The translations under genes and the position numbers were made by a program. Below are positions 24,078 through 32,025 of a stretch of DNA of 64,000 nt, piece after piece (the first letter of the stretch is position 1; the number at the start of each line of letters is the position of its first letter). This stretch comes from Kitasatospora sp. NBC_00374 (GTDB taxonomy: Bacteria; Actinomycetota; Actinomycetes; Streptomycetales; Streptomycetaceae), in the NCBI RefSeq assembly GCF_041434935.1, contig NZ_CP107964.1:4216001-4280000 (forward strand), read 5' to 3'. A model generated the notes under the pieces. The model did not search any database. It was not told the origin of the DNA and was given only the letters and a program-made list of their open reading frames with translations.

Positions 24078-25675
24078 GAGGTGCCGAACAGGCTGCGGGT
24101 GATCTCCCGCCCGAGCTGGGTGCCGGCCGAGCGGGCGAAGGACTTCAGCGCCGGGCTGCTCAGCAGCGAACCCAGCATGCCGCCCGGCCCCTCCCGTTCC
24201 CGTTCCCGTTCCCGCGTCGGTTGCTCCGGCCGCTCCGACCGCTCCGACCGCGACACGGACTCCGGCCCGGCCGCGGGAGCCGCCGCCGGACGCGCGGTCA
24301 GCTTCTCGTACGCGGACTCCCGGTCGATCGCGTCCCGGTAGCGCGCGGCCAGCGGCGAGGCCTCCACCGCCGCCCGCAGCGCCGGCTCGCCCACCGGCCC
24401 CATCAGTGACCGCGGCGCCCGCAGCCGGGTCGCGGCCACCGGCGTCGGCGCGCCCTTCTCGGAGAGCACCGTCACCACGGCCTCGCCGGTGCCCAGCCGG
24501 GTGAGCACTTCCGTCAGGTCGTATCCGGACCTCGGGAAGGTCGAGACGGTCGCCTTCAACGCCTTGGCGTCGTCCGGGGTGAAGGCCCGCAGGGCGTGCT
24601 GCACCCGGTTGCCGAGCTGCGCCAGCACGTCGGCGGGCACGTCCTTGGGCGTCTGGGTGACGAAGAAGATCCCGACCCCCTTGGACCGGATCAGCCGCAC
24701 CGTCTGGGTGATCGACTCCAGGAAGGACGTGGACGCGCCCTTGAACAGCAGGTGCGCCTCGTCGAAGAAGAACACCAGCTTCGGCCGGTCGAGGTCGCCG
24801 ACCTCCGGCAGCTCCTGGTAGAGGTCGGCCAGCAGCCACATCAGGAAGGTGGAGAACAGCCGCGGCCGGTTCTGCACCGCGGGCAGCTCCAGCACCGAGA
24901 CGACCCCCCGCCCGTCCGCGGCGGTCCGCAGCAGCTCCGCCGTGTCGAACTCCGGCTCGCCGAAGAACGCCCCCGCACCCTCGTTGTCCAGCACGGTGAG
25001 CGAGCGCAGGATGACCCCGGCGGTGGCCGCCGACAGCCCGCCGACCCCCTTGAGCTCGGCCTTGCCCTCGGGTGAGGTGAGGAAGGAGATCACCGCCGTG
25101 AGGTCCTTGAGGTCGTACAGCTCCAGGCCGCTGCGGTCCGCGTAGTGGAAGACCAGTCCGAGCGAGGCCTCCTGGGTCTCGTTCAGCTCCAGCACCTTGG
25201 CCAGCAGCAGCGGCCCGAAGCTGGTCACCGTCGCCCGGACGGGGATCCCGGTGCCCTGGCCGCCCAGCGCGTAGAACTCGGCCGGGCAGCCCCGCGGCGT
25301 CCAGCTCTGGCCGACCTCGGCGGCCCGGCCGGTGATCCGGTCGTTCGGGGTGCCGGGCACGGAGATCCCGGAGACGTCCCCCTTGATGTCGGCCAGGAAG
25401 ACCGGCACCCCCTGCGCCGAGAGCTGCTCGGCGATCAGTTGCAGGGTCTTGGTCTTGCCGGTGCCGGTGGCACCCGCCACCAGACCGTGCCGGTTCAGCA
25501 CCCCGAGCGGGATCCGCACCTGCGCCCGCGGGTAGGCGTCGGCACCCAGCAGGACGGCGCCGAGGTCGAGCGCCGGCCCGGTGAAGGCGTACCCGGCGGC
25601 GATCTCCCGGACGGCGTCCGGCGGCTCGGACCCGGGCTGCGACGCGGGCTCGGACGGTGGCGGGGCGGAGGTCAT
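24062..25675 (-). CDS. HerA-like ATPase (DUF853 family)
   Basis: A 537-residue P-loop ATPase. The Walker A motif is VAGATGTGKTKTLQ (about 68-81), with PVFLADIKGDVSG nearby. The Walker B region is KLVFFFDEAHLLF (about 295-307), and an arginine/sensor region FFVTQTPKDVPADVLAQLGN (about 335-354) follows. The family resembles HerA/YjgR ATPases, but function is unestablished. The C-terminus from about 455 is a charged Pro/Ala/Glu linker (REREREREG) followed by a short conserved tail (MLGSLLSSPALKSFARSAGT). The ATG at 25675 is chosen over one five codons upstream. Convergent with the TIM-barrel gene, three bases apart. Confidence 0.85.
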   Translation of the reverse strand: MTSAPPPSEPASQPGSEPPDAVREIAAGYAFTGPALDLGAVLLGADAYPRAQVRIPLGVLNRHGLVAGATGTGKTKTLQLIAEQLSAQGVPVFLADIKGDVSGISVPGTPNDRITGRAAEVGQSWTPRGCPAEFYALGGQGTGIPVRATVTSFGPLLLAKVLELNETQEASLGLVFHYADRSGLELYDLKDLTAVISFLTSPEGKAELKGVGGLSAATAGVILRSLTVLDNEGAGAFFGEPEFDTAELLRTAADGRGVVSVLELPAVQNRPRLFSTFLMWLLADLYQELPEVGDLDRPKLVFFFDEAHLLFKGASTSFLESITQTVRLIRSKGVGIFFVTQTPKDVPADVLAQLGNRVQHALRAFTPDDAKALKATVSTFPRSGYDLTEVLTRLGTGEAVVTVLSEKGAPTPVAATRLRAPRSLMGPVGEPALRAAVEASPLAARYRDAIDRESAYEKLTARPAAAPAAGPESVSRSERSERPEQPTREREREREGPGGMLGSLLSSPALKSFARSAGTQLGREITRSLFGTSRRLR

Positions 25676-25821
25676 CGGGCTGGCTCCCAACGCGGGGCGA
25701 GGTGTCCTGAGAGGTCATGAGGTGTCACAAGGCGGAGGTTTCCGGCATTCACCATCAAAACGCCGGTGTGTTCGACCCGCAGGTCAGGCCACGCCTGCTG
25801 CGCCCCCGGCGCCCCGGACGG

Positions 25822-25827
25822 TAGGCT
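25822..25827 (+). promoter_or_regulatory. -10 box TAGGCT of the 98-residue protein
   Basis: TAGGCT ends six bases before the GTG at 25834, predicting a leaderless message; no convincing -35 is seen. Confidence 0.45.
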
Positions 25828-25833
25828 TTCCGT

Positions 25834-26130
25834 GTGATCTTCAAGCGCATCGGCAACGGACGGCCGTACCCGGATCACGGCCGGACCAGCACCCGCCAGT
25901 GGGCGGACGTCGCGCCGCGTCCGGTGCGGCTGGACCAGCTGGTGACCACCAAGGGCCAGTTGGATCTGGAAACGCTCCTGGCCGAGGATTCGACGTTCTA
26001 CGGGGACCTCTTCGCCCACGTGGTGAAGTGGCGCGGCGACCTCTACCTGGAGGACGGCCTGCACCGGGCGGTCCGGGCCGCCCTGCAGCAGCGTCAGGTG
26101 CTGCACGCCCGCGTGCTGGAGATGGACTGA
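25834..26130 (+). CDS. Conserved actinobacterial 98-residue protein
   Basis: A 98-residue protein strongly conserved in style in streptomycetes, beginning MIFKRIGNGRPYPDHGR and ending with LHRAVRAALQQRQVLHARVL. Database labels for this protein sometimes mention a VapB-like antitoxin, but no toxin gene lies nearby and I see no antitoxin motif, so I do not adopt that name. GTG start at 25834, six bases after a TAGGCT -10 box, so probably leaderless. It precedes the LytR_C gene by about 245 bases. Confidence 0.65.
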   Translation: MIFKRIGNGRPYPDHGRTSTRQWADVAPRPVRLDQLVTTKGQLDLETLLAEDSTFYGDLFAHVVKWRGDLYLEDGLHRAVRAALQQRQVLHARVLEMD

Positions 26131-26375
26131 CCGCCCCCTCCGCACCCGAACCCGTATTCCCAGGTCACCCGCCAGAGGTGGCCCGCCCCACCCCGGTACA
26201 TCCTTTCGAGTGCCGTCGTACTCCAGATGATGATCATTTAGTACATATGCGACCGGTCGGGCACTAGTCTGCTGACTACGGCCTCGCACCAGTCGGCGTT
26301 CCCGCCGCACCCGCACCCGCACCGGACGGCCGTCCCGTCACCGAACCCCGCCCCGGCACAAGGGGGAGACAGACC

Positions 26376-27074
26376 GTGAGCATGTTGACTCCCCAAGGTT
26401 TGAAGGGGAAGCAGTACCGGATCACCGGTAACTCGTACCCTCGCCTGGGCCGCCCGCCCCGAAAGAGCCGCCGCGTCCTGGCGCTGATCGGCTCGCTGCT
26501 CGCCCTGGCGCTGATCGCGCTGGGCGGGGTCCAGCTGGTGGAGATCTTCACCGGCAGGGGCGGCAAGGCCACGGCCCAGGCCTGCGCCTCGCCCGCCGCG
26601 TCCGGGAAACCGCTGGCCGCGCCCGAACCCGGGAGCAGCCCGGCGGCCGGCGCGGGATCGCCCGCGGCCCCCGGCGCACCGGCCGCCACCAGCACCGCCG
26701 TCCCGCAGCCGCAGGCCGTCACGGTGAACGTGTACAACGCCACCGGAAAGAGTGGTCTGGCGGCCCGGACCGCGGACGAGCTGAAGGCCCGCGGGTTCAC
26801 CGTCGGCAAGGTCGGCAACGCGCCCACCGCGCTCGACAAGAAGGTGCCCGGCACCGTGCAGGTGATCAGCGGGCCGGCCGGTCTCGGCGGCGCCACCCTC
26901 GTCGGCTCGCAGGTCGCCGGCTCCACCACCACGGCGGACACCCGCGCGGACGCCACCGTCGACCTGGTCATCGGCGACGCCTACACCGCGATGCTCGACC
27001 CGACCCAGGCCGCCGCCGCCTTGGCCGCCGCGATCAAGCCCTCGCCGAGCGCCTCCGAGCCGGGCAGCTGCTGA
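26376..27074 (+). CDS. LytR C-terminal-domain membrane protein
   Basis: A 232-residue protein. A cytosolic N-terminus of about 32 residues is followed by one membrane segment (about 33-55, VLALIGSLLALALIALGG), an Ala/Pro-rich extracytoplasmic linker with a Cys, and a LytR_C domain (about 110-200; VTVNVYNATGKSGLAARTADELKARGF written in part as VNVYNATGKSGLAAR). LytR_C domains sit at the C-terminus of wall-polymer ligases (LCP) and also occur alone, as here. It probably acts at the membrane-wall interface. The GTG at 26376 has AGGGGGAG eight bases upstream. A strong hairpin follows. Confidence 0.8.
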   Translation: MSMLTPQGLKGKQYRITGNSYPRLGRPPRKSRRVLALIGSLLALALIALGGVQLVEIFTGRGGKATAQACASPAASGKPLAAPEPGSSPAAGAGSPAAPGAPAATSTAVPQPQAVTVNVYNATGKSGLAARTADELKARGFTVGKVGNAPTALDKKVPGTVQVISGPAGLGGATLVGSQVAGSTTTADTRADATVDLVIGDAYTAMLDPTQAAAALAAAIKPSPSASEPGSC

Positions 27075-27093
27075 CCGGCGTCCGCCCCTTCAC

Positions 27094-27147
27094 CACGACA
27101 GCCCGGTGGGCTCCTCCCTGATCGGGGGAGCCCACCGGGCCGTCGTG
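27094..27147. terminator. Strong bidirectional hairpin between the LytR_C gene and upp
   Basis: A long stem with a core of 14 perfect pairs (GCCCGGTGGGCTCC / GGAGCCCACCGGGC), extended on both sides by the flanking CACGAC / GTCGTG arms, with a small loop. It separates convergent genes. Confidence 0.8.
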
Positions 27148-27167
27148 TCCGTCGTGCGGTGCGCCGG

Positions 27168-27803
27168 TCAGCCGGCCGTGCCGTAGAGGCGGTCGCCGGC
27201 GTCCCCGAGGCCCGGGACGATGTACCCGTGCTCGTTGAGCCGCTCGTCCAGCGCGGCGGTGACCACCGTGACCGGCGTCCCCACCAGCTCCTTCTCCATC
27301 AGCGCGACGCCCTCGGGCGCAGCCAGCAGCACCACGGCCGTGACGTCGGTGGCACCGCGCTCCAGCAGCATGCGGATCGCGGCGATCAGCGTGCCGCCGG
27401 TGGCCAGCATCGGGTCGAGCACGTAGACCTGGCGGCCGGAGAGGTCGTCCGGCATCCGGGTCGCGTACGTGGAGGCCTCCAGGGTCTCCTCGTTGCGCAC
27501 CATGCCCAGGAAACCGACCTCGGCGGTCGGCAGCAGCCGGGTCATGCCGTCCAGCATGCCGAGGCCGGCCCGCAGGATCGGCACCACCAGCGGACGCGGG
27601 TAGCTCAGCCGGGTGCCCGTGGTGACGGCCACCGGGGTGGTGATCTCCACCTGGTCGGTCCGGACGTCCCGGGTGGCCTCGTACGCGAGCAGGGTCACCA
27701 GCTCGTCGGTCAGCCTGCGGAAGGTCGGCGAGTCGGTGCGCTCGTCGCGCAGAGTGGAGAGCTTGTGGGCCACCAGCGGGTGGTCGACGACATGGAGACG
27801 CAT
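27168..27803 (-). CDS. upp: Uracil phosphoribosyltransferase
   Basis: A 211-residue enzyme of pyrimidine salvage that makes UMP from uracil and PRPP. The PRPP-binding motif is VYVLDPMLATGGTLIAAI (about 126-143), and the uracil-binding C-terminal region is EHGYIVPGLGDAGDRLYGT (about 190-208). The length and the N-terminus MRLHVVDHPLVAHKLSTLRD match the family. It is a monocistronic gene that ends in the strong hairpin at 27094-27147. Divergent from the small 27978 gene. Confidence 0.95.
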   Translation of the reverse strand: MRLHVVDHPLVAHKLSTLRDERTDSPTFRRLTDELVTLLAYEATRDVRTDQVEITTPVAVTTGTRLSYPRPLVVPILRAGLGMLDGMTRLLPTAEVGFLGMVRNEETLEASTYATRMPDDLSGRQVYVLDPMLATGGTLIAAIRMLLERGATDVTAVVLLAAPEGVALMEKELVGTPVTVVTAALDERLNEHGYIVPGLGDAGDRLYGTAG

Positions 27804-27977
27804 GTGCCAACCGTAACGTCCGGCAGCACATGGGTACGACTCGCCGCGAAACGGGCGCGGCCGGAAGGGCCGGAGTTGCGGTTGAGGCCGCTGCGACGCG
27901 CCACCGATCGGGGTACCTGACCGAACCGAGACCTTTCCCGTGGTATCAACCGGACATTTCTGGGAACCTCGGAGCGT

Positions 27978-28181
27978 ATGAAGAGCAACCCGGACGCCGG
28001 GCCCGGCTCGACAGACGAGTCCCAGCCCGTGCCCGAGACCCCCGCGGACCGCCGTAGACGGCGGGCCGTGTTCCTTCGCGAGCTCACCGAGGCGCGCGAA
28101 CTACGGGCGCGCGTGCAGCCGCGGCGTACCAAGGAGCGCCGGCTGCGCGAGGCGATGCGGATGCGAACCTTCCGGATCTGA
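27978..28181 (+). CDS. Small basic conserved protein
   Basis: A 67-residue, Arg-rich protein; residues about 24-67 form a likely helix (RRRRRAVFLRELTEAREL, then TKERRLREAMRMRTFRI). No family name known to me. The ATG is preceded by GGAG at the right distance. It sits between upp and the tadA-associated gene, which is conserved order in streptomycetes, so it is likely a genuine gene. Confidence 0.6.
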   Translation: MKSNPDAGPGSTDESQPVPETPADRRRRRAVFLRELTEARELRARVQPRRTKERRLREAMRMRTFRI

Positions 28182-28388
28182 CGGCCCACCGGCCGTTCCG
28201 TCGGCCACCGGCCGGCCATTCCGACACGACCTGCAAAGACGCGCTGCAGAACACCCCCCGCAGCGGCAGGCTTTCTGTCACGATGCGGTGGGACGGTCCG
28301 AACAGCGGACCGCCTCTGGCGCGGGGGCGGCCAGACCGCGTTCGCCCGAGATCGCCGACAGCCGAGACCAATCTTGGGAGTGTCCCTG

Positions 28389-28946
28389 GTGGCGTACTTC
28401 GCTGCAGTGCTTGCTCGCACCGGTGCCGGGTGGGATGTGAGCGAGACCGAACTCGACAACGTAGAAGCCCTGACCGATCTGGTCGACCTCGCCCGGGAGG
28501 CCGCCGAGGACGACGACACGGTGCTGGTCTTCATCGAGCAGGAGGACGCCTGGTTCGCCGTCCTGCGGGTGGACGGGGAGGAGGACCCCCGGATCTTCGT
28601 CTCCGACGGCGCCGCGGCGGCCCGCAGCTCCTACGGCGCGATCCTGACCGACGAACTGGTCGAGCAGACCGGTGACGACTTCGACGACCTCGACGACCTG
28701 GTGGCCGACCTCGACGACGAGGACGCCGCCGAGAGCGACCAGGACGGCGACGACGAGAGCGCCGGAGCCGTCGGCCCCGGCGGCGTCCCGGTCGGCCCGC
28801 TCGGCGACGCCGAGCTGCTGGCCGAGTACGGCCTGGGCGCCACCGAGCTCAACGACCTGGCCGGTGAGGGCGCGGTGCCCGGCGAGGCCCTCGCCGAGAT
28901 CGCCGAGGCGATCGGCTGCGGCGAGATCCTGGAGGCCGTGCGCTAG
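28389..28946 (+). CDS. tRNA adenosine deaminase-associated protein
   Basis: A 185-residue acidic protein (many Asp/Glu runs such as DDFDDLDDLVADLDDEDAAE, about 95-115), known in streptomycetes as the gene next to tadA. It begins AYFAAVLARTGAGW, and has a family-like central motif FIEQEDAWFAVLRVDGEEDP. The GTG at 28389 is chosen because a GGGAG ribosome site lies at 28376-28380, rather than the TTG at 28374. It ends 50 bases before tadA, so the two are probably an operon. A direct role with TadA is an inference from its position. Confidence 0.82.
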   Translation: MAYFAAVLARTGAGWDVSETELDNVEALTDLVDLAREAAEDDDTVLVFIEQEDAWFAVLRVDGEEDPRIFVSDGAAAARSSYGAILTDELVEQTGDDFDDLDDLVADLDDEDAAESDQDGDDESAGAVGPGGVPVGPLGDAELLAEYGLGATELNDLAGEGAVPGEALAEIAEAIGCGEILEAVR

Positions 28947-28996
28947 CGGGCGGCCCGGTGGCCCGCCGCCCGGGCCCGGTGCCCGACACTGGGTCC

Positions 28997-29512
28997 ATGC
29001 AGCCCGCACCGACCCCCCGGCTCGCCCCGCTCCCGGCTCCGGTACGCCCCGACCCGGTACGCGACCCCTGGACCGCCCGGATGCGCCTCGCCATGGACGA
29101 GGCCGCGCTGGCAACGGCCACCGGTGACGTACCGGTCGGGGCGCTCGTCCTGGGACCGGACGGCACCGTCCTCGGCCGCGGCCACAACGAGCGCGAGGCC
29201 GTCGGCGACCCGACGGCGCACGCCGAGGTGGTCGCCGTCCGACAGGCCGCCGCGGCCCTGGGCGAGTGGCGGCTCAGCGGCTGCACCCTGGTCGTCACGC
29301 TGGAGCCGTGCACGATGTGCGCGGGCGCGATCGTGCTGTCCCGGATCGACCGGGTGGTCTACGGCGCCCTCGACGAGAAGGCCGGCGCGGCCGGCTCGCT
29401 CTTCGACGTGATGCGCGACCGCCGGCTCAACCACCGGCCCGAGGTGATCGGCGGTGTGCTCGCCGAGGAGTGCGGCGCCCAGCTCCGCGCGTTCTTCGAC
29501 ACCCAGCGCTGA
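28997..29512 (+). CDS. tadA: tRNA-specific adenosine deaminase
   Basis: A 171-residue zinc-dependent deaminase that converts A34 to inosine in tRNA-Arg(ACG). The zinc ligands and catalytic Glu are in DPTAHAEVVAV (His and Glu, about 74-84) and LEPCTMCAGA (two Cys, about 104-113). The substrate tRNA genes lie at 41696 and 41805. The start at 28997 is preferred because it gives the usual family length; GACACT lies six bases upstream. It follows the tadA-associated gene and is followed by tRNA-Ser(CGA) on the same strand. Confidence 0.92.
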   Translation: MQPAPTPRLAPLPAPVRPDPVRDPWTARMRLAMDEAALATATGDVPVGALVLGPDGTVLGRGHNEREAVGDPTAHAEVVAVRQAAAALGEWRLSGCTLVVTLEPCTMCAGAIVLSRIDRVVYGALDEKAGAAGSLFDVMRDRRLNHRPEVIGGVLAEECGAQLRAFFDTQR

Positions 29513-29580
29513 TCCCCCGTACGGACCCGGCTCCGGAACGGATTTCGTCCCCGCCCGGACCGTCCGGTAGAGTCTCCCTC

Positions 29581-29667
29581 GGTAGCGTGTCCGAGCGGCC
29601 AAAGGAGCACGCCTCGAAAGCGTGTGTGGGGGCAACTTCACCGTGGGTTCGAATCCCACCGCTACCG
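29581..29667 (+). tRNA. tRNA-Ser (CGA)
   Basis: An 87-base class II tRNA. Acceptor stem GGTAGCG / CGCTACC, T-arm GTGGG-TTCGAAT-CCCAC, and an anticodon stem-loop CGC-CTCGAAA-GCG giving anticodon CGA, which reads UCG. The long variable arm is as expected for serine. CCA is not encoded. It is followed by a strong terminator. Confidence 0.95.
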
Positions 29668-29682
29668 CTCTGAGCAGGACGA

Positions 29683-29720
29683 ACGAAGGGCCCGAGCTGA
29701 TCACAGCTCGGGCCCTTCGT
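29683..29720 (+). terminator. Strong terminator after tRNA-Ser(CGA)
   Basis: Perfect 17-bp stem starting ACGAAGGGCCCGAGCTG with the loop ATCA, then the reverse arm; the 3' side is CAGCTCGGGCCCTTCGT. Confidence 0.88.
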
Positions 29721-30150
29721 CGTTGCTCCGGTACGCGCAACGGCCCCGCACGCCGGCCGGTCGACGACCACCGTGACCGGGGAGTGCGAGGCCCGTCGAC
29801 CGCGCGGGCCGTCGGAAGGGGGAGCGGCCTACGGGGGGACGAGACCGCTCCCCCTGCGGAGATCCCACAACCGGTGCCGCGTCGGGGGGAAGCCGCGGCG
29901 CCCGGTCCCACAGCGGGGAAACTCCGGTTCCATGCACCGGGGATTCCTGCCAGATCCTCGGCACATCAACCATCCTGCCGCCCGGTCCCCGCCCGGGCAT
30001 CCGGAGAAAGCCCTCACTCGCGGGGACCTTCGTCCCGTCGGGTGAACGCGGCTCTCACCCGATAGCCCGTCCGGTGGATAAGCTGCGGCCAGAAGAGAGG
30101 GCGCCCGGGGACCGGGACGGCGCCCTGTACGAGGGAGGCAGGCCCGTTCG
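29721..30150. other. Non-coding stretch with hairpin between tRNA-Ser and a small gene
   Basis: 430 bases with no supported coding frame. It contains an 11-bp hairpin at 29817-29855 (AGGGGGAGCGG / CCGCTCCCCCT, loop 17) and a weaker GGGCGCC/GGCGCCC pair around 30095-30125. It presumably carries the promoter of the small membrane protein at 30151. No further function is visible. Confidence 0.5.
29817..29855. other. Hairpin in the intergenic region
   Basis: Perfect 11-bp stem AGGGGGAGCGG / CCGCTCCCCCT with a 17-base loop. Could be a terminator, attenuator or operator; no neighbouring gene gives a decision. Confidence 0.45.
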
Positions 30151-30315
30151 ATGGCTCAGGCGAAGAAAGTCGGGATGTACCTGCTGCTGATCTTCGTGAT
30201 CTACACGATCATCACCTCTCCCACCCGGGCCGCCGAACTGGTCCAGTCGGGGTTCGTCGGCATCTCGGACGCGGCGAAGGCGGTCGGGACGTTCATGACC
30301 GGGCTGGTGAAATAG
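30151..30315 (+). CDS. Small conserved membrane protein, 54 residues
   Basis: A short gene: 54 residues starting MAQAKKVGMYLLLIFVIYTI. Residues about 8-22 form one membrane segment, followed by a short amphipathic helical tail (LVQSGFVGISDAAKAVGTFMTG). GGGAGG lies about 12 bases upstream. Such proteins of about 55 residues with the pattern YLLLIFVIYTIITSPTRAA are conserved in streptomycetes beside this block. Function unknown. It precedes the Dabb gene by 61 bases and may be co-transcribed. Confidence 0.7.
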   Translation: MAQAKKVGMYLLLIFVIYTIITSPTRAAELVQSGFVGISDAAKAVGTFMTGLVK

Positions 30316-30376
30316 CGCTCCGCCCGGCCGGTTACCGTGACGGGGTTCGTTCACCCTCACTGCTAGGAGCGGCATC

Positions 30377-30670
30377 GTGATCCGGCACCTGGTCCTGTTC
30401 AAGCTCAACGACGGCGTCTCCAAGGACGACGCGCGCGCGGTCGCCGGCGCCAAGGCCTTCGCGGAGCTCGGCCCGCTCATCCCCGAGCTGCGCGAGTGGG
30501 AGTGCGGCTGGAACACGACGGACCGCGACATCGCCCACGACTACGCGATCAACAGCCTGGTCGAGGACCGGGACGCGCTGCAGGCCTACCTCGGCCACCC
30601 GGCCCACCAGGCCGCGGCCGGTCAGTGGCGCGAGTTCGCCACCTGGGTGATCGCCGACATCGAGGTCTGA
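30377..30670 (+). CDS. Dabb (stress-responsive A/B barrel) protein
   Basis: A 97-residue dimeric alpha+beta barrel domain beginning IRHLVLFKLNDGVSKDDA, with the typical HPAHQAAAGQWREFATWV helix. Dabb proteins may bind or modify small polyketide-like compounds or act in stress; the role is unknown. GTG at 30377 with AGGAG eight bases upstream. Confidence 0.82.
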   Translation: MIRHLVLFKLNDGVSKDDARAVAGAKAFAELGPLIPELREWECGWNTTDRDIAHDYAINSLVEDRDALQAYLGHPAHQAAAGQWREFATWVIADIEV

Positions 30671-30960
30671 GCGGCCCGCCGACCCACCGGGCCGGCCGTC
30701 GCACACGTACAACCCTTGCGGCCCCCCGCCCCGATCCCGGGCGGGGGGCCGATGCACATACCGCCGTTCGCCGCACCGTCAACCAACACGCCTAGATCCG
30801 GTGCTTGCCCGCACTGCGAACGACTTGTGATGCTATGACCGGTTTTGCCGGATATGGCAAGGTGGTGAGCGAACCCCGAGCAGCACCGAGGCGCCCGGTC
30901 AACGCCGGGCTGCAGGCTGGCAGCCCGGATCACGCGGTGTCGACATTGGGAGGGGTGCAG

Positions 30961-31857
30961 GTGTCCGTACGGACACAGGACGGGACGCCGGAGGCCGGCC
31001 AGGACGACGAGGTCCGCGTCGCGGCCGAGGCCGCGGCGGAGGCCGTGCGGGCCACCGCCGAGGAGCCGAGGGACCGCCGGTCGGGTGCGCGCGGCAGCGC
31101 GGTGGACGTCCGCACGCTGACCCGGGTGCTCTTCGAGCGGATGGCGGAACTGCCGCCGGACGCGCCCGAGCGGGCCCGGGTACGGGCCGCCCTGATCGAG
31201 GTCAACATTCCCCTCGTCCGCTACGCCGCGACCCGCTTCCGCAGCCGCAACGAGCCGATGGAGGACATCGTCCAGGTCGGCACGATCGGCCTGATCAACG
31301 CCATCGACCGATTCGACCCGGAGCGCGGGGTGCAGTTCCCCACCTACGCCCTGCCGACCATCCTCGGCGAGATCAAGCGCTACTTCCGGGACAACGTCCG
31401 CACCATGCACGTGCCGCGCCGCCTCCAGGAGCTGTGGGTCCAGGTCAGCGGCGCGATGGAGGAGCTGACCGTGGTGCACGGGCGGGCCCCCAAGGTGCCG
31501 GAGATCGCCGCCAACCTGCGGATCCCGGAGGAGGACGTCCGGGCCTGCCTGGACGCCGGACGGGCCTACAACGCCGCCTCGCTGGAGGCCGCGCAGGAGC
31601 ACGAGGGCGGTCTGGCCCTGCTGGACCGGCTCGGCTACGAGGACTCCGCGCTGGCCGACGTGGAGCACCGGGACATGGTGCGGCACCTGCTGGTGCAGCT
31701 GCCGGAGCGGGAGCGGCGGATCATCATGCTGCGCTTCTTCGCCAACCTGACGCAGTCCCAGATCTCCACCGAGCTGGGGATGTCCCAGATGCACGTCTCC
31801 CGGCTGCTGGCGCGGATCCTGACCCGGCTGCGGACCGGGAACTCCTGGGAGGACTGA
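30961..31857 (+). CDS. RNA polymerase sigma factor, SigB/SigF family (first of a tandem pair)
   Basis: A 298-residue group 3 sigma factor. Region 2 is at about 70-140, with RSRNEPMEDIVQVGTIGLI (promoter -10 recognition) and DRFDPERGVQFPTYALPTIL; region 3 at about 150-215 (PRRLQELWVQVSGAMEELT); region 4 at about 240-290 (NLTQSQISTELGMSQMHVSR, the -35 helix-turn-helix). GTG at 30961 with GGGAGGGG as ribosome site. The pair order and similarity suggest it is the sigF or sigN homologue of S. coelicolor, which act in spore maturation and aerial growth. Regulated by anti-sigma factors in that species; none is adjacent here. Confidence 0.9.
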   Translation: MSVRTQDGTPEAGQDDEVRVAAEAAAEAVRATAEEPRDRRSGARGSAVDVRTLTRVLFERMAELPPDAPERARVRAALIEVNIPLVRYAATRFRSRNEPMEDIVQVGTIGLINAIDRFDPERGVQFPTYALPTILGEIKRYFRDNVRTMHVPRRLQELWVQVSGAMEELTVVHGRAPKVPEIAANLRIPEEDVRACLDAGRAYNAASLEAAQEHEGGLALLDRLGYEDSALADVEHRDMVRHLLVQLPERERRIIMLRFFANLTQSQISTELGMSQMHVSRLLARILTRLRTGNSWED

Positions 31858-31920
31858 GCACGGGCGGCGGCGATCCCGGGTCGCACCGTGTTACCGCGGA
31901 GTGACATCTTGCGACATTCG

Positions 31921-31947
31921 GGTTTGCCGGGGACAGTGTGCCGGTAT
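31921..31947 (+). promoter_or_regulatory. Candidate SigB/F-type promoter before the second sigma gene
   Basis: GGTTTG (31921-31926) and CGGTAT (31942-31947), about 80 bases before the GTG. It resembles the SigB-family consensus GTTT-N14/15-GGGTAT, though the spacer (16-17) is slightly long. A GGTTTTGCCGG element stands at an equal place before the first sigma gene. Confidence 0.4.
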
Positions 31948-32025
31948 TGAGGTGGGGGACGAACTCATCCGGGAACCACTGTCTGGTGGTGCCCGTTGAA
32001 CAGTCAGTCACGAGGGGGTGGGTGC

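Noticed and set aside
25834..26130. VapB-like antitoxin label for the 98-residue protein
   Set aside because: There is no toxin partner next to it and no recognisable antitoxin DNA-binding motif.
29817..29855. Hairpin considered as a small RNA or riboswitch
   Set aside because: Only one stem-loop was visible, with no conserved riboswitch core, so it is listed only as a hairpin.
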